Assembly (NCBI GenBank): GCA_964200075.2
Contig: CAXNAA020000336.1
Span: 1 to 22,413 of the forward strand
DNA: 22,413 nt
Origin: Sphacelaria rigidula
Lineage: Eukaryota; Phaeophyceae; Sphacelariales
Reading direction: 5' to 3'
This document shows, one piece after another, positions 16,647 through 22,224 of this stretch. Under the pieces are notes generated by a model, which searched no databases, was not told the origin of the DNA, and was given only the letters and a program-made list of their open reading frames with translations. How positions within the stretch are numbered: position 1 is the first letter of the stretch; the number at the start of each line of letters is the position of its first letter. The position numbers and the translations under genes are program-made.

Positions 16647-19279
16647 GGATGCTGTTTGATCTCTAGGCCTGGGAATCAGCGGCGGGCATCTGTGCGGGCG
16701 CCGCGACCACGGGGAACAACGTGGCAAAGAGCGCCGCGGGTACGGCGGATCGCGCTGCGGCCATTACCAGCGGTGCGGCGGAGTACGTCACGGCGACCGC
16801 GCGTAACACGGTCGAGGGGATCAAGGTGATGACGTGATCCACCATCAGCATCGGCTAGGGATGTACATGCGGCAATACAAATAGCCCGATATCATCGTTG
16901 AATTTACATCAAATACCACGACATGAGCACGGAAAGCTGCCTGGCATGATGAATTATATCATGATGTCTATCAGGATATCTATAGACTTTGGGTGATGAG
17001 TCATGCACACCCCTAGCATCGGCAATAGTTATAATTACAGTGGGCAAACCTATGTGGAGCAATACCGTGTGGACGTTGGTGTGTCAAGAAAGCAATCATC
17101 ATTTACAGTGTATAGGTCACCATACTTCGTTCAAGAGAGTGCCTCACACTGAAGCCTCATGCTTGAAACGGCGGTATACACGCAAAATACCTAGCTAAAT
17201 GTTCATACAGATGAAAATACTTGTTGAAGAGGTACTTAATACAGGCCCACATACTAATGTACTTGTGGCCACGGGTGGATTCATGGTGCCTCAGTTGATG
17301 TACGACAATCAATCACTCAATCTCCTCCTGTATAGGTATCACTCTCTGATTTGAACGGAAGCGCCACGTTTGAGGTTCTCGTCGCTACAAACCCGCGATT
17401 CGGCGTTTTCAGTCGCCCCCCCGCCCCGACCCTCATGCGAGGCTGCCATCCGTAGGCAAGATGATCAATCAGTACGCTTCGGGCCGAACGTTCTCAGCAG
17501 GATGCAGCTCACTCCTTACGCAACTCAGCGAACAAATCACGGCGCTTCGCGCTTGTGATTGATTGCGAGCCTGGTCCGTCAAAATCTCGGCGTGCTCCGT
17601 CCCGGCTTAGTAGGAGTGCGAGGTCAACGGTCATATGACCATGGTGTGCAATACAAATGAGAACACCTCCCCCCTCCCTGACAGGATCAGGTTCAAGTAT
17701 GAGAGTAGTGAAAAGAACCAGGGTCATTATCAAACATATCAGTCTCGCGGGCGAGAGGTCAGCGATGTCACTTTGAAGTTTGTGCGAGAAGATAATGTGT
17801 TTGTGTAGAGATGTCAGCATGATGTGTGCACGGAACTATTGAAGCGTCAAACTATGTTTTCGTGTGGAAACCTTTTTCTTTCCGTGTGACGCAATATAAC
17901 AGTCGGCTGTCGGCGACTTCGCCTCCGCAATTGGATCAAGTCGGGATCGGGCGGTGTCGAGCATCGTCGGAATTTTCGGGAAAGTGTTCAGCTATCCCAT
18001 CAGCTTGGTGCAGACCGTGCTGCGAACCAAGGACAACGGTGAGCGAGCAGTATGAAATCATTATGTTTTCGTGAGATCTTGTTGGAGAACGTTGCTGGAC
18101 AAGGTTCTTGAAGAGTGCACGTTGTAACCACCTGCTGGGTTCGACCTACATCATGGCACCGCAGCGTGCACGAGAAGTCGTGCTTTTGGCGACGGAAACG
18201 CGTTCTCGTCACGTCACGTCCCGACCCAAACAAGAACGTTCCCGTCCGGTCCCGTCTTTTTGGGAACATTTCCGATATGTTTCACGTGAATTTTCGTCAA
18301 GTTGGACGGGACTTCCCTTCATCGAAACGGTACTTCCCGTATTTTGTTTCAGTAACTCTAGTATCCCTTGCACATGTGGGTTGTGGGAACGTGATTTTGA
18401 TTTTTGGAGTCCAGTCTTGTCCTTTCCACAACCCGTTTTTGTATTCCACGTGAACGAATGAACGGTGACGGTTATCGTAACTAGGGCTCATTACGAGACT
18501 TGGGGACGAGGTGGGACCGTTTGGCCGTCGCAAAACATACAATGGGCTGTATCGGCGGCTGCCCTCGCTATTTTGAGTAAATGGAACTGCTTCGGATGTT
18601 GTACCACAAAATTGAGACAGTCGCGACCGTCCATCCTTTCCATGTGAGACCTAAAATGAACTGTGGGCAGGACTGGAACTCGACAATCAAAAGCAGACGC
18701 CCACGATCCGCTCGTGCAGATAGGTGATCCTCTTCCCATGAGATTGAACGGGAATTCCCATTCTGCTGACCGGAATTCCCGTGCAAAATATCGGGAATTT
18801 TCGCGTGTGGACGAGTGGCGACGTGAACGCGTTTCCGTCCCGTGCGATTTTCGATGCCGTTTCCCTCCCTTGTCAAACCCCTGTCGAGGCCGGTGATAAT
18901 TTCTCCGTGACCGTGTCCAGGTGTCGCTGCGCCAAATCATGAGCACATCGCACTTGTTTCGAAGGGGTTATACACACCAAACAAAGTCCCGTCGAAGGTC
19001 TCGGGAAATCGGAAGAGATGATCAGTGAATATTGAATGTCATGCAAGCAACGCTTCGTGCCTGTCCTGCCATACTAACGCTTTGTATGAGTCCTCTTGTT
19101 TTATATGTCTTTTGCATTCGGTGCTGTTTCGCTGGTCCTTGCTCGCAGAACCTCCGCCGGAAGAATGGCACACTGAGTCCTCCGTGTCTGCCGTCGCCGA
19201 GGACGACCAGCGTACCCGCCCGCGTTCACCACAAAATCTCATGCGGACGATAGACGGTGCCTGGGGCGTTTGGGGATGA
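5094..19279 (+). CDS. Multi-exon gene for an amphipathic-helix protein, perilipin-like architecture (about 403 aa)
   Basis: Seven exons join without a frame break: 5094-5564, 6503-6616, 13577-13717, 14252-14311, 16667-16825, 17903-18038 and 19149-19279 (1212 nt including TGA). All junctions are phase 0 except the last, which is phase 1 on both sides and makes GAA (Glu). Every intron is GT-AG. Residues 1-157 are low-complexity Ser/Asn/Pro-rich and probably disordered. Residues of about 150-370 are Ala/Val/Gly/Thr-rich with repeating small-residue/charged spacing, as in 11-mer amphipathic helices of perilipins, apolipoproteins or LEA proteins; the segments LAALDRKLMEAFSYVDE and TARNTVEGIK are typical. 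The tail is acidic/proline-rich. No signal peptide or full membrane span is evident. A lipid-droplet or membrane-surface coat role is inference from composition. A further small exon near 13897 may exist. The upstream in-frame ATG at 4902 is an alternative start, adding 64 residues of untypical sequence. Confidence 0.62.
5565..6502 (+). other. Intron 1
   Basis: 938 bp from GTTTGT to TGTCTCAG. It is T-rich on the plus strand and contains a GTT trinucleotide run at about 6208-6232. No mobile element was recognised in it. Confidence 0.55.
6503..6616 (+). CDS. Exon 2: start of the helical region
   Basis: The acceptor is a strong pyrimidine tract ending CCACCTGTCTCAG at 6502. The 38 codons run HVYTSLAGLPVLRSIAPRVE then AVAGSLVDMTFLKPTPEE and end at GAG|GTGAGG. 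Phase is 0 at both ends. Its last 60 nt are duplicated at 6942-7001, inside the next intron, by the 385-bp tandem duplication. Confidence 0.65.
6557..7326. repeat. Tandem duplication of a 385-bp unit (exon 2 end plus LINE 3' end)
   Basis: Units are 6557-6941 and 6942-7326. By eye there are about nine substitutions and no indels, so roughly 97-98% identity. Each unit starts with 60 nt of host exon sequence, crosses the exon-intron boundary, then runs through the LINE A 3' end up to the start of its RT region. Copy 1 is attached to the complete exon 2 and copy 2 to the rest of LINE A, so the duplication happened after LINE insertion. Confidence 0.9.
6924..7001 (+). pseudogene. Duplicated exon 2 fragment with a possible LINE-derived acceptor
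   Basis: Positions 6942-7001 copy the last 20 codons of exon 2, including the GAG|GTGAGG donor. The frame stays open upstream into antisense LINE sequence, where a pyrimidine-rich stretch ends TTTCCCAG at 6923. Using it gives a 26-codon phase 0-0 exon reading IQSFSVVETVAESLVDMTPL then KPTPEE. It could be skipped or included without frame change. Compared with exon 2 there are four base differences in the 60 nt, altering three codons (A>T, G>E, F>P), all replacements. Whether it is spliced cannot be told from sequence. Confidence 0.5.
7278..8127 (-). pseudogene. LINE A linker and N-terminal RT remnant
   Basis: 8127 to 7699 encodes MEEKRREFQENMSENALKFS through AVKWWDDEVNEAIR to KKKKDVWEDAVNKT. 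After several stops, 7460 to 7278 gives MQREFITDAVKKCVAKLKNR NAAGAREIVNS and WIWEIEYTPKR, the first conserved blocks of the LINE reverse transcriptase. A frame change follows and the blocks REGVVISLLKKGPKA and GITLLSTVGK lie in different frames. No YxDD-type catalytic motif is found downstream. Confidence 0.78.
8206..8798 (-). pseudogene. APE-type endonuclease domain of LINE A (frameshifted)
   Basis: Two overlapping frames carry one domain. The first (8798 to 8418) reads from GAGEVGFLVKENLCDIVEG through GNIYIPPES to IMLAGDFHARVG; the second (8415 to 8206) reads MLKFLEHHEMKTLIDRAQKP to SVLDYIVVEHASNKETEVHV. The frameshift lies near 8420-8460, where DTGTIRRTRMG replaces the expected continuation. 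The usual Asn of the GDFN motif is His here. The N-terminal catalytic Glu region upstream of 8798 is degraded. Confidence 0.82.
8984..9611 (-). pseudogene. LINE A 5' (ORF1-like) basic region, split by a foldback element
   Basis: Minus-strand reading from 9611 gives RNTKLEILSKTTGRETVREG and VLGVLVFGVRSDMARIEL; after the insert at 9344-9447 it resumes with ATRNVETEGEHFRVTLNQSA and a Lys/Arg/Glu-rich stretch to 8984. The basic, low-complexity character suits a nucleic-acid-binding N-terminal part, but no zinc knuckle is visible. It is assigned to LINE A by position and orientation. Confidence 0.5.
9344..9447. mobile_element. TTAA-type hairpin MITE inserted in LINE A
   Basis: The plus strand starts TTAACCCTTGGACCGCGAG and the reverse complement of the right end starts TTGACCCTTAGACCGCGAG. 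The inverted repeats run about 26 bp and the element is about 96 bp between TTAA/TCAA ends. A TTAA target duplication with one mutated copy, followed by CCCTT, is what piggyBac-like elements leave. Both flanks read as LINE sequence. It shares its ends and a TGATGCCGATTC block with the copy at 918-1007. Confidence 0.7.
9614..9872 (-). repeat. Dispersed repeat R1, copy 1 (about 260 bp, ends in the LINE-type tail)
   Basis: It matches 17431-17684 in opposite orientation at about 80% by eye, with shared blocks GAGGCTGCCATCC, CAGTACGCTTCGGG, ATCACGGCGCTTCGCGCTTG, TGATTGATTGCGAGC and CCTGGTCCG. Its minus-strand 3' end (GCGAGGTCAATAGTCATATG then an ACACCCACCCCC run) is a diverged form of the tail found on the LINE copies. 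It directly abuts the 5' region of LINE A. A SINE or LINE-3'-UTR origin is likely; I do not see convincing Pol III boxes. Confidence 0.7.
10165..10275 (-). repeat. LINE-type 3' tail plus fragment of repeat R1
   Basis: Minus strand 10275 to 10205 carries GCTCCGTCTCGACAGGGATG, GTGGTCAATGGTCAAACGAC and AAGGCAAGCAACGAATGAG, ending in a C-rich run; this is the shared LINE tail, 5'-truncated. It is followed by GGTCCGGCGAAAACCCGGCG and TGCTCCGTCCCAGC (10205 to 10165), which matches an internal part of R1. The two families are nested or share a module. Confidence 0.65.
10338..10479. mobile_element. Hairpin MITE, copy 2 (142 bp)
   Basis: A near-complete foldback: CACACTCTGGACGACAGATT..CAAAGAGTGTTCTGCGTACA against the reverse complement of the right arm, CACACCCTGGACAGCAGATT..CAAAACGTGTGCTGCGTACA. 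It has the same family and block order as 4531-4671 and is better preserved. No coding capacity, no obvious target-site duplication. Confidence 0.78.
10650..10904. mobile_element. 255-bp element with about 22-bp terminal inverted repeats
   Basis: The left end AGCGATGCCGCGATTGCTCC and the reverse complement of the right end AGTGATGCCGCGATAGCCCC differ at three positions in about 22. The interior has no ORF with recognisable homology. It is unrelated in sequence to the other inverted-repeat families in the window. Flanks share CAGTC words but no clean target duplication can be fixed. Confidence 0.55.
10905..12411 (+). other. Intron 2 segment without recognised element
   Basis: Unique-looking sequence with only short ORFs. 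It contains a mixed GC patch at about 11345-11425, an AT-rich patch at about 11480-11520 and a TG microsatellite at about 12278-12316. I see no exon with consistent phase here. Confidence 0.45.
12278..12316. repeat. TG dinucleotide microsatellite
   Basis: A nearly pure TG run of about 38 bp inside intron 2. Confidence 0.9.
12412..12965 (-). mobile_element. LINE B: 5'-truncated fragment with ORF2 C-terminus and 3' tail
   Basis: Minus-strand reading from 12965 gives LYGGLREGTWMETYLHGPMD, then LSLRFRVGDLDLAESTKRFT, SSREEEEVDAHNCPRGKAIE, SRTHMVVKCELYKEERDVLE, a region interrupted by an AT repeat (12621-12643), and FLSHVRKKCNEHRNAGGVSL RKRNGAPSRKGCVVNGQTAK. The Cys/His spacing CPxGK..SRTH..xC is a degraded zinc-finger-like C-terminal motif. 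The end is GGTCAATGGTCAAACGGCCA, AGGCAAGCAAC and a C-rich terminus near 12412. This copy defines which part of LINE A is missing. Confidence 0.82.
12621..12643. repeat. AT microsatellite inside LINE B
   Basis: About 11 alternating AT units that break the LINE B reading frame between its C-terminal coding blocks. Confidence 0.9.
12971..12999 (-). repeat. Short LINE-tail fragment upstream of LINE B
   Basis: GTTGCTTGCCTTAGTCGTTTGACCACGCG on the plus strand matches the shared tail but lacks about 10 bp of it. It immediately precedes the LINE B coding fragment in the minus orientation, so it is a truncated tail joined to the LINE 5' break. Confidence 0.55.
13577..13717 (+). CDS. Exon 3: amphipathic helical segment
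   Basis: The acceptor is CCCCTCAG at 13576 and the donor GTG|GTGAGC. The 47 codons, phase 0-0, read QAERGSLAALDRKLMEAFSY, VDEIFDEKKDDTIEGIVSMV, GAVHSVV. The LDRKL..VDE motif followed by V/A/G-rich helix resembles the junction in perilipins where a GLDRLEE-type motif precedes the 11-mer repeats. This is family-level resemblance judged by eye. Confidence 0.65.
13897..14014 (+). CDS. Possible additional small exon(s) between exons 3 and 5
   Basis: A good acceptor (TTTTTTTGCAG) ends at 13896 and is followed by ARDGVKGTGSK in phase 0, matching the composition of the helical region. No strong donor follows. One consistent solution is 13897-13928 (weak donor AA|GTTGTC) joined to 13996-14014 (acceptor CACTCCCCAG, donor ATC|GTGATT), adding 17 codons in frame. 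Another reads 13897-13995 straight through with donor CAG|GTGGCG. Without transcript data I leave it out of the main model. Confidence 0.25.
14252..14311 (+). CDS. Exon 4 of the model: 20-codon micro-exon
   Basis: Acceptor GATCGAACAG at 14251, donor AAACAG|GTGATA. Reads DVACSLGDGVNETVGGLWKQ in phase 0-0. The composition (Gly/Val/Asn/Thr) fits the 11-mer-type helix of its neighbours. Confidence 0.55.
14567..14881. repeat. Long ATT/ACT/ATC trinucleotide microsatellite
   Basis: About 315 bp of TTA/CTA/TCA-type trinucleotides with substitutions, purer ATT toward 14750-14870 and ending in CATCAT units. Reading frames across it (poly-Ile, poly-Leu, poly-Met/Ile) are artefacts. It lies in the intron between 14311 and 16667, directly downstream of the SINE candidate on the minus strand. 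Confidence 0.92.
14890..15160 (-). mobile_element. tRNA-like SINE candidate
   Basis: On the minus strand a tRNA-like head is visible: an A-box-like TTTTAGTTGGTATCC (15150-15136) and, about 40 nt on, a B-box/T-arm-like GAGTTCGGTACTC (15107-15095) with a pairable GAG/CTC stem around a seven-base TTCGGTA loop. The body follows, then CAAGGCAAGCAAC (14955-14943, shared with the LINE tail), a second B-box-like GGTTCGAATCC (14931-14921), and then the long trinucleotide repeat as 3' tail. The acceptor stem does not pair, so this is not a working tRNA. Single copy in the window; the boundaries are approximate. Confidence 0.45.
15221..15294. repeat. Tandem duplication, period 37
   Basis: AATGATTCTCCGCTCGATAC.. 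at 15221 and AATGATCCGCCGCTCCATAC.. at 15258 continue with TGGGATCAAGTGAG and TGGAATCAAGTAAG. Two copies, a few substitutions, no coding role seen. Confidence 0.75.
15605..15850. repeat. Direct repeat pair CAGCCTGCCACGGAA..
   Basis: About 29 bp (CAGCCTGCCACGGAAGCGCG GACAAGAAC) at about 15606-15634 recurs at about 15821-15850 with two or three differences. The sequence between is otherwise unassigned intron. Confidence 0.6.
16604..16646 (+). promoter_or_regulatory. GT microsatellite just before a 3' splice site
   Basis: About 42 bp of uninterrupted GT ends 20 bp upstream of the acceptor AG (16665-16666) of the alanine-rich exon. In animals, UG-repeat RNA next to a 3' splice site binds splicing regulators and changes exon use. 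Whether this lineage does the same is unknown; the position is directly observed. Confidence 0.5.
16667..16825 (+). CDS. Exon 5 of the model: alanine-rich amphipathic helix
   Basis: Acceptor TTTGATCTCTAG at 16666, donor ATCAAG|GTGATG. The 53 codons, phase 0-0, read AWESAAGICAGAATTGNNVA, KSAAGTADRAAAITSGAAEY, VTATARNTVEGIK. It is GC-rich compared with the flanking intron and has small residues with regularly spaced K/D/R/E, the clearest 11-mer-like segment in the protein. A long GT repeat ends 20 bp before the splice site. Confidence 0.68.
17431..17684 (+). repeat. Dispersed repeat R1, copy 2
   Basis: The inverted counterpart of 9614-9872. It reads CATGCGAGGCTGCCATCCGT.. to GGCGTGCTCCGTCCCGGC, then the tail form GCGAGGTCAACGGTCATATG, ATGGTGTGCAATACAAATG and a CCTCCCCCCTCCC end. 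It lies in the intron between 16825 and 17903, the only tail-bearing copy in the same orientation as the host gene. Confidence 0.7.
17903..18038 (+). CDS. Exon 6 of the model: helical segment with hydrophobic C-half
   Basis: Acceptor GCAATATAACAG at 17902, donor AACG|GTGAGC at 18038. It enters in phase 0 and leaves in phase 1, reading SAVGDFASAIGSSRDRAVSS, IVGIFGKVFSYPISLVQTVL, RTKDN plus one base. The middle is the most hydrophobic part of the protein and could be a membrane- or droplet-binding amphipathic helix; the stretch is too short and too polar for a confident transmembrane call. Confidence 0.62.
18187..18890. repeat. Two diverged inverted copies of a repeat in the last intron
   Basis: The plus-strand arm at about 18187-18460 contains GACGGAAACGCGTTCTCGTC, TTTCCGATATGTTTCACGTG and GGAGTCCAGTCTTGTCC. 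The reverse complement of about 18650-18870 contains GACGGAAACGCGTTCACGTC, TTCCCGATATTTTGCACGGG and GAGTTCCAGTCCTGCCC in the same order. The arms are about 65-75% similar by eye, so they are either an old foldback element or two separate insertions of one family. Open frames across them differ and have no recognisable domain. Confidence 0.6.
19149..19279 (+). CDS. Terminal exon: acidic/proline-rich C-terminus
   Basis: The acceptor is TTGCTCGCAG at 19148. The first two bases AA complete the Glu codon begun in the previous exon, an independent check on the model. It reads EPPPEEWHTESSVSAVAEDD, QRTRPRSPQNLMRTIDGAWG, VWG and ends TGA at 19277-19279. Confidence 0.62.
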
Positions 19280-20427
19280 AGGCGCGATATACGAACAAGC
19301 GCACCCCTTGTGGAGCTTTGTGTATATCAATCAATTCATGTGCACCAATAAGGTCGTGAAGACTTCAATTTTGACACTGTAATGTACTGATCAATTAATT
19401 CATGTGCACCAATAAGGTCGTAAAGACTTCAATTTTGACACTGTGATGTACTGTGCTGTGCTGTGCCGTGTGCGCAGTGTTGTGTGTAGAATGTGCTTTT
19501 CGTTAGGGGAAGGCTGATTTTGGTTGGGTTTCGAGCCATGCTTGCTGGTACTGTACAAAGGGGAACATGTCGTGTAAGCACGTGTACATACAAGCACGAA
19601 GGTGGCCAACATAGGTAAAGGCGTGAGTGATTGAAAGCGTTGCTATTATGCATGGGAAGACCGACTGTGTGTCGTCTGTTGTTGTTGTTGCACGCCTTTT
19701 TCAATTTTGTTGACGTAATTATGCGTCTATTGTTTTTAGATTTCTTCTGAATTGGATATGTCCGTGAAGGTGAATGTTGAAGAATCACAGAACTCAACGT
19801 CTTGCTCTCGCGTTATTTTTCAAGTTAGTCTCGTGGTTATCGGTTGTTCGCCGTGATTTCTCTACTGGTAGATGGCGTCAATCGGTCGACGGTATGACAT
19901 ACATATGATTGTGTGTTCTCGCGGCAAGGTACGCGTTGTTGTGGTGTTGATGTGTGGCATGAAAGAACGTAGTGGCAGGGTAATGACTGTTCGCGGCAGG
20001 TATTATGTGTTGTTGTGGTGTTCGTGTGTCGAATGGAGGAACGTGTGGCAGGGGAGCGACTGCAAGTACAAACGCGCAGTTACGATACTGTACCGTGTGT
20101 GCCGGCACACTGAGAATAAATGCCCAGATCGCATGCAAAAGAGCACACCAGAGTTCAAGTGCTGCGTGATTCACCCAGCTGGCCAGCCTTTTCCGGTGTT
20201 GGCGTGGGAGCGGATGGGGTGTCATCTCGATTCTAAACAGTCATTCCTTCCAGATCCCTCTTAACAGCACGTCCGTTTACTGTAGCGTTCGACCACGGGA
20301 GTCTGGGCGTTCGAAGGATTCAATATCCAAGTGACCGTGATGATGCGGATCCAAGAGACGAATTCGTGGACCTACACTATCGAAGGATTACCGAACGAAC
20401 GCCATCTATTTTCGTTTTCGTTACATC
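19280..20427. other. Downstream region of the main gene, no gene seen
   Basis: Contains the 64-bp tandem repeat at 19326-19453 (probably in the 3' UTR) and a diverged tandem pair of about 70 bp at 19917-20060, each with CGCGGCA(A)GGTA, GTTGTTGTGGTGTT and GTGGCAGGG. No exon with splice logic was found. An AATAAA occurs at about 20115 but is far from the stop codon. Confidence 0.45.
19326..19453. repeat. Tandem duplication, period 64, just after the main gene's stop
   Basis: Two copies of ATTCATGTGCACCAATAAGG followed by TCGT(G/A)AAGACTTCAATTTTGACACTGTRATGTACTG. Only about three differences per copy, so it is recent. It starts 47 bp after the TGA and would be transcribed in the 3' UTR. Confidence 0.85.
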
Positions 20428-20496
20428 TTGTTCTCCTTGTCATCATCCATCAAGACCACTTCTCCTCGCCTGCGTGAGGTGAAATTGAGACATGTG

Positions 20497-21060
20497 ATGG
20501 TAGGAGAGGAAGACGACGACGGTGCGCGTGTCAGCACCGCACCGACAAGCGGACACAGTGGACATGGGGGCAGCGCAGAGTGGGGCAACGGTGTGTATTC
20601 AAATGGAGAGTTCAGCGTACCTAAAGAGATAAATCATCGGCAGAGTAGAGGCCGAGATGATCCCCGGAACCCCAACACCGAACCCAACTTGCGTGGTGGA
20701 AGTTCAGGAAGTTCGGTCGAATGCTCCACGAGCTGCGCCGCCCTAAAAGCTGAAAAAACCTTTGACCGAACATATCTCAAGAACCGCGGCTACATATCGC
20801 TCAGTGAAGATATTGCTGTGGGGGGAGATCGTCATACGGGAACTGGTCGTGTGCCGGGAATACAGTGGGTCAGGTACAGGTCGAACCGCCGTCTAATGGT
20901 CAGACCGTCTCCATCACAGGGGAGAAAACGTGGGTTCATTCCCATCACATGCTTCCCCCCTCCTTCGAAATATGATATTTCCACCGTCGAAAACGCGAGG
21001 ACATGGAGCGCCCCAATCCAAGACTGCAACGTCACGAACACCGAACTAAATCGAAATTGA
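20497..21060 (+). CDS. Hypothetical ORF (187 codons)
   Basis: An uninterrupted frame from the ATG at 20497 to TGA at 21058-21060; it is open without an ATG back to about 20428. It begins MVGEEDDDGARVSTAPTSGH and is rich in Ser/Gly/Arg/Asn with no domain I recognise. Length and the lack of stops are mildly suggestive, but composition is unremarkable and the ORF ends close to LINE C. It may be an exon, a single-exon gene or chance. Confidence 0.3.
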   Translation: MVGEEDDDGARVSTAPTSGHSGHGGSAEWGNGVYSNGEFSVPKEINHRQSRGRDDPRNPNTEPNLRGGSSGSSVECSTSCAALKAEKTFDRTYLKNRGYISLSEDIAVGGDRHTGTGRVPGIQWVRYRSNRRLMVRPSPSQGRKRGFIPITCFPPPSKYDISTVENARTWSAPIQDCNVTNTELNRN

Positions 21061-21084
21061 AAGCGCCCTGGACACAGGGCAATC

Positions 21085-21430
21085 TATATAGTTTACATTC
21101 TGCCACTATGTGAGTTCTACTCTCTATTGCTTCGTCACGGGGGCAATTCCTTTTCCTCCTCCATTCGAATACTGCATACCCTTTCTTCTTCCTGGCAGGT
21201 CCAGGTTCTCCACCCGAAATTCAATTATTATTGTAGTTTGCACTTTTTTCGCCGAGTCCATTGGGCCATGCAGAGATGTGTTTTCACCCCTATCCCCTGT
21301 CTCAACCTACCATAAAGCTTCAAGTGATCTTCCTTCTTGTCTACTTTTCGTCATATCGCTTGTTTCTCCATTATTCCTTTTATGTTCAGAGCTTACTGTG
21401 TTTGAACCCCTCGCATTCACCTATATAGTC
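21085..21430 (-). mobile_element. LINE C: fragment of the ORF2 C-terminus
   Basis: Parallels LINE B. Minus-strand reading gives KLYGRLRQGIG, then EFRVENLDLPGRR, then (after a frameshift) NCPRDEAIESRTHIVAECKLYR. Stops and frameshifts are frequent. At about 21085 similarity ends abruptly, before the last C-terminal block and tail that LINE B has, so this copy is truncated at both ends. Confidence 0.75.
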
Positions 21431-21576
21431 CTATTGAAGGATGGTAGTATGCGTCAACCATCGTTTTCAGCTATGTGACGTCGGATAAACAAAGAACGGT
21501 CATGCGTAGACGTCAGAATCAGCCGACCGATTCCGTGATAACACCCCCCCTCCCCCAGAAAAACGGCTGGTTAAGT

Positions 21577-21760
21577 GCTTGTCTTTTGAATTGCCTTTTT
21601 CATTCATATGTCCGGGCCCGAAGGCAAGAGAGAGAGAAATGAATGACTGCTTCCAGGGCACGATCTCTAAACCCTTCTGCCATAGACTATCGTGCCCCTG
21701 CTCATGAAAACTGTCTCTCTCTCTCTTACAACAGCCAGGGGGACACATAAACGCTCCTAA
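21577..21760 (+). repeat. Structured repeat, copy 1 (about 185 bp)
   Basis: Matches 22225-22413. Conserved features are: TTGCCTT (21591) with AAGGCAA (21621); a GA run (about 21627-21637) with a CT run (about 21713-21726); and GGGCACGAT (21656) with ATCGTGCCC (21689). So an outer GA/TC stem encloses an inner 9-bp stem, preceded by a separate 7-bp hairpin. It ends GGGGGACACATAAACGCTCC. No ORF is shared by both copies. Strand is arbitrary. Confidence 0.7.
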
Positions 21761-22035
21761 CGTACGTGAAAATATCAAACGACCAAGTCCCCAAATGGTA
21801 CTCTACCAATAGTTCACCCTATATCAAGCAATCCCTCTCCCTTCCCTTCCACCTTCGAAAGAAAACGGGTGGGTGGGCGGGAAAAGGCGCACTTCATCGA
21901 TAAAACTTGTTGGCCCCTGTCGAACTGACCCAACTCCTTCTATGCTCTCTCTGTCCACCTTTTGTGTCTCCAACCTACGCTGATTTGCGTCTCCTTGTTT
22001 TGACTATCCGTGGGCTTTCCCACAAACTGAACGCT

Positions 22036-22153
22036 TGGGGCTGACTATTCAACTGTTCCTCCGTGGCCCTCGAAAGCGGCTGAAGTAGTAAAAAGGCGGC
22101 TGACTATTTGACTGTTCCTCCGTGACCCTAAAAGAGCGGCTGAACTAATAGAC
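22036..22153 (+). repeat. Tandem repeat, two units of about 60 bp
   Basis: Units GGGCTGACTATTCAACTGTT.. (from about 22036) and GCGGCTGACTATTTGACTGT.. (from about 22097) both continue CCTCCGTGRCCCT and end in GCGGCTGAA(G/C)TARTA. They lie between the two structured repeat copies. Confidence 0.75.
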
Positions 22154-22224
22154 GCCTCTTTGGCCAACTCGATCTTTGCAATGACCGACGGTTTGCTTTT
22201 TTCTGAACAAACCTCCCCTTTGTT

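Noticed and set aside
17336-17430. A further exon after TGTATAG (reading VSLSDLNGSATFEVLVATNP)
   Set aside because: The frame is open and in phase, but there is no usable donor before the R1 repeat, and skipping it leaves a clean phase 0 join between the neighbouring exons.
19878-20264. 130-codon plus frame and 115-codon minus frame
   Set aside because: They span a diverged tandem repeat; both strands are open and neither has recognisable motifs, as expected for repeat-driven frames.
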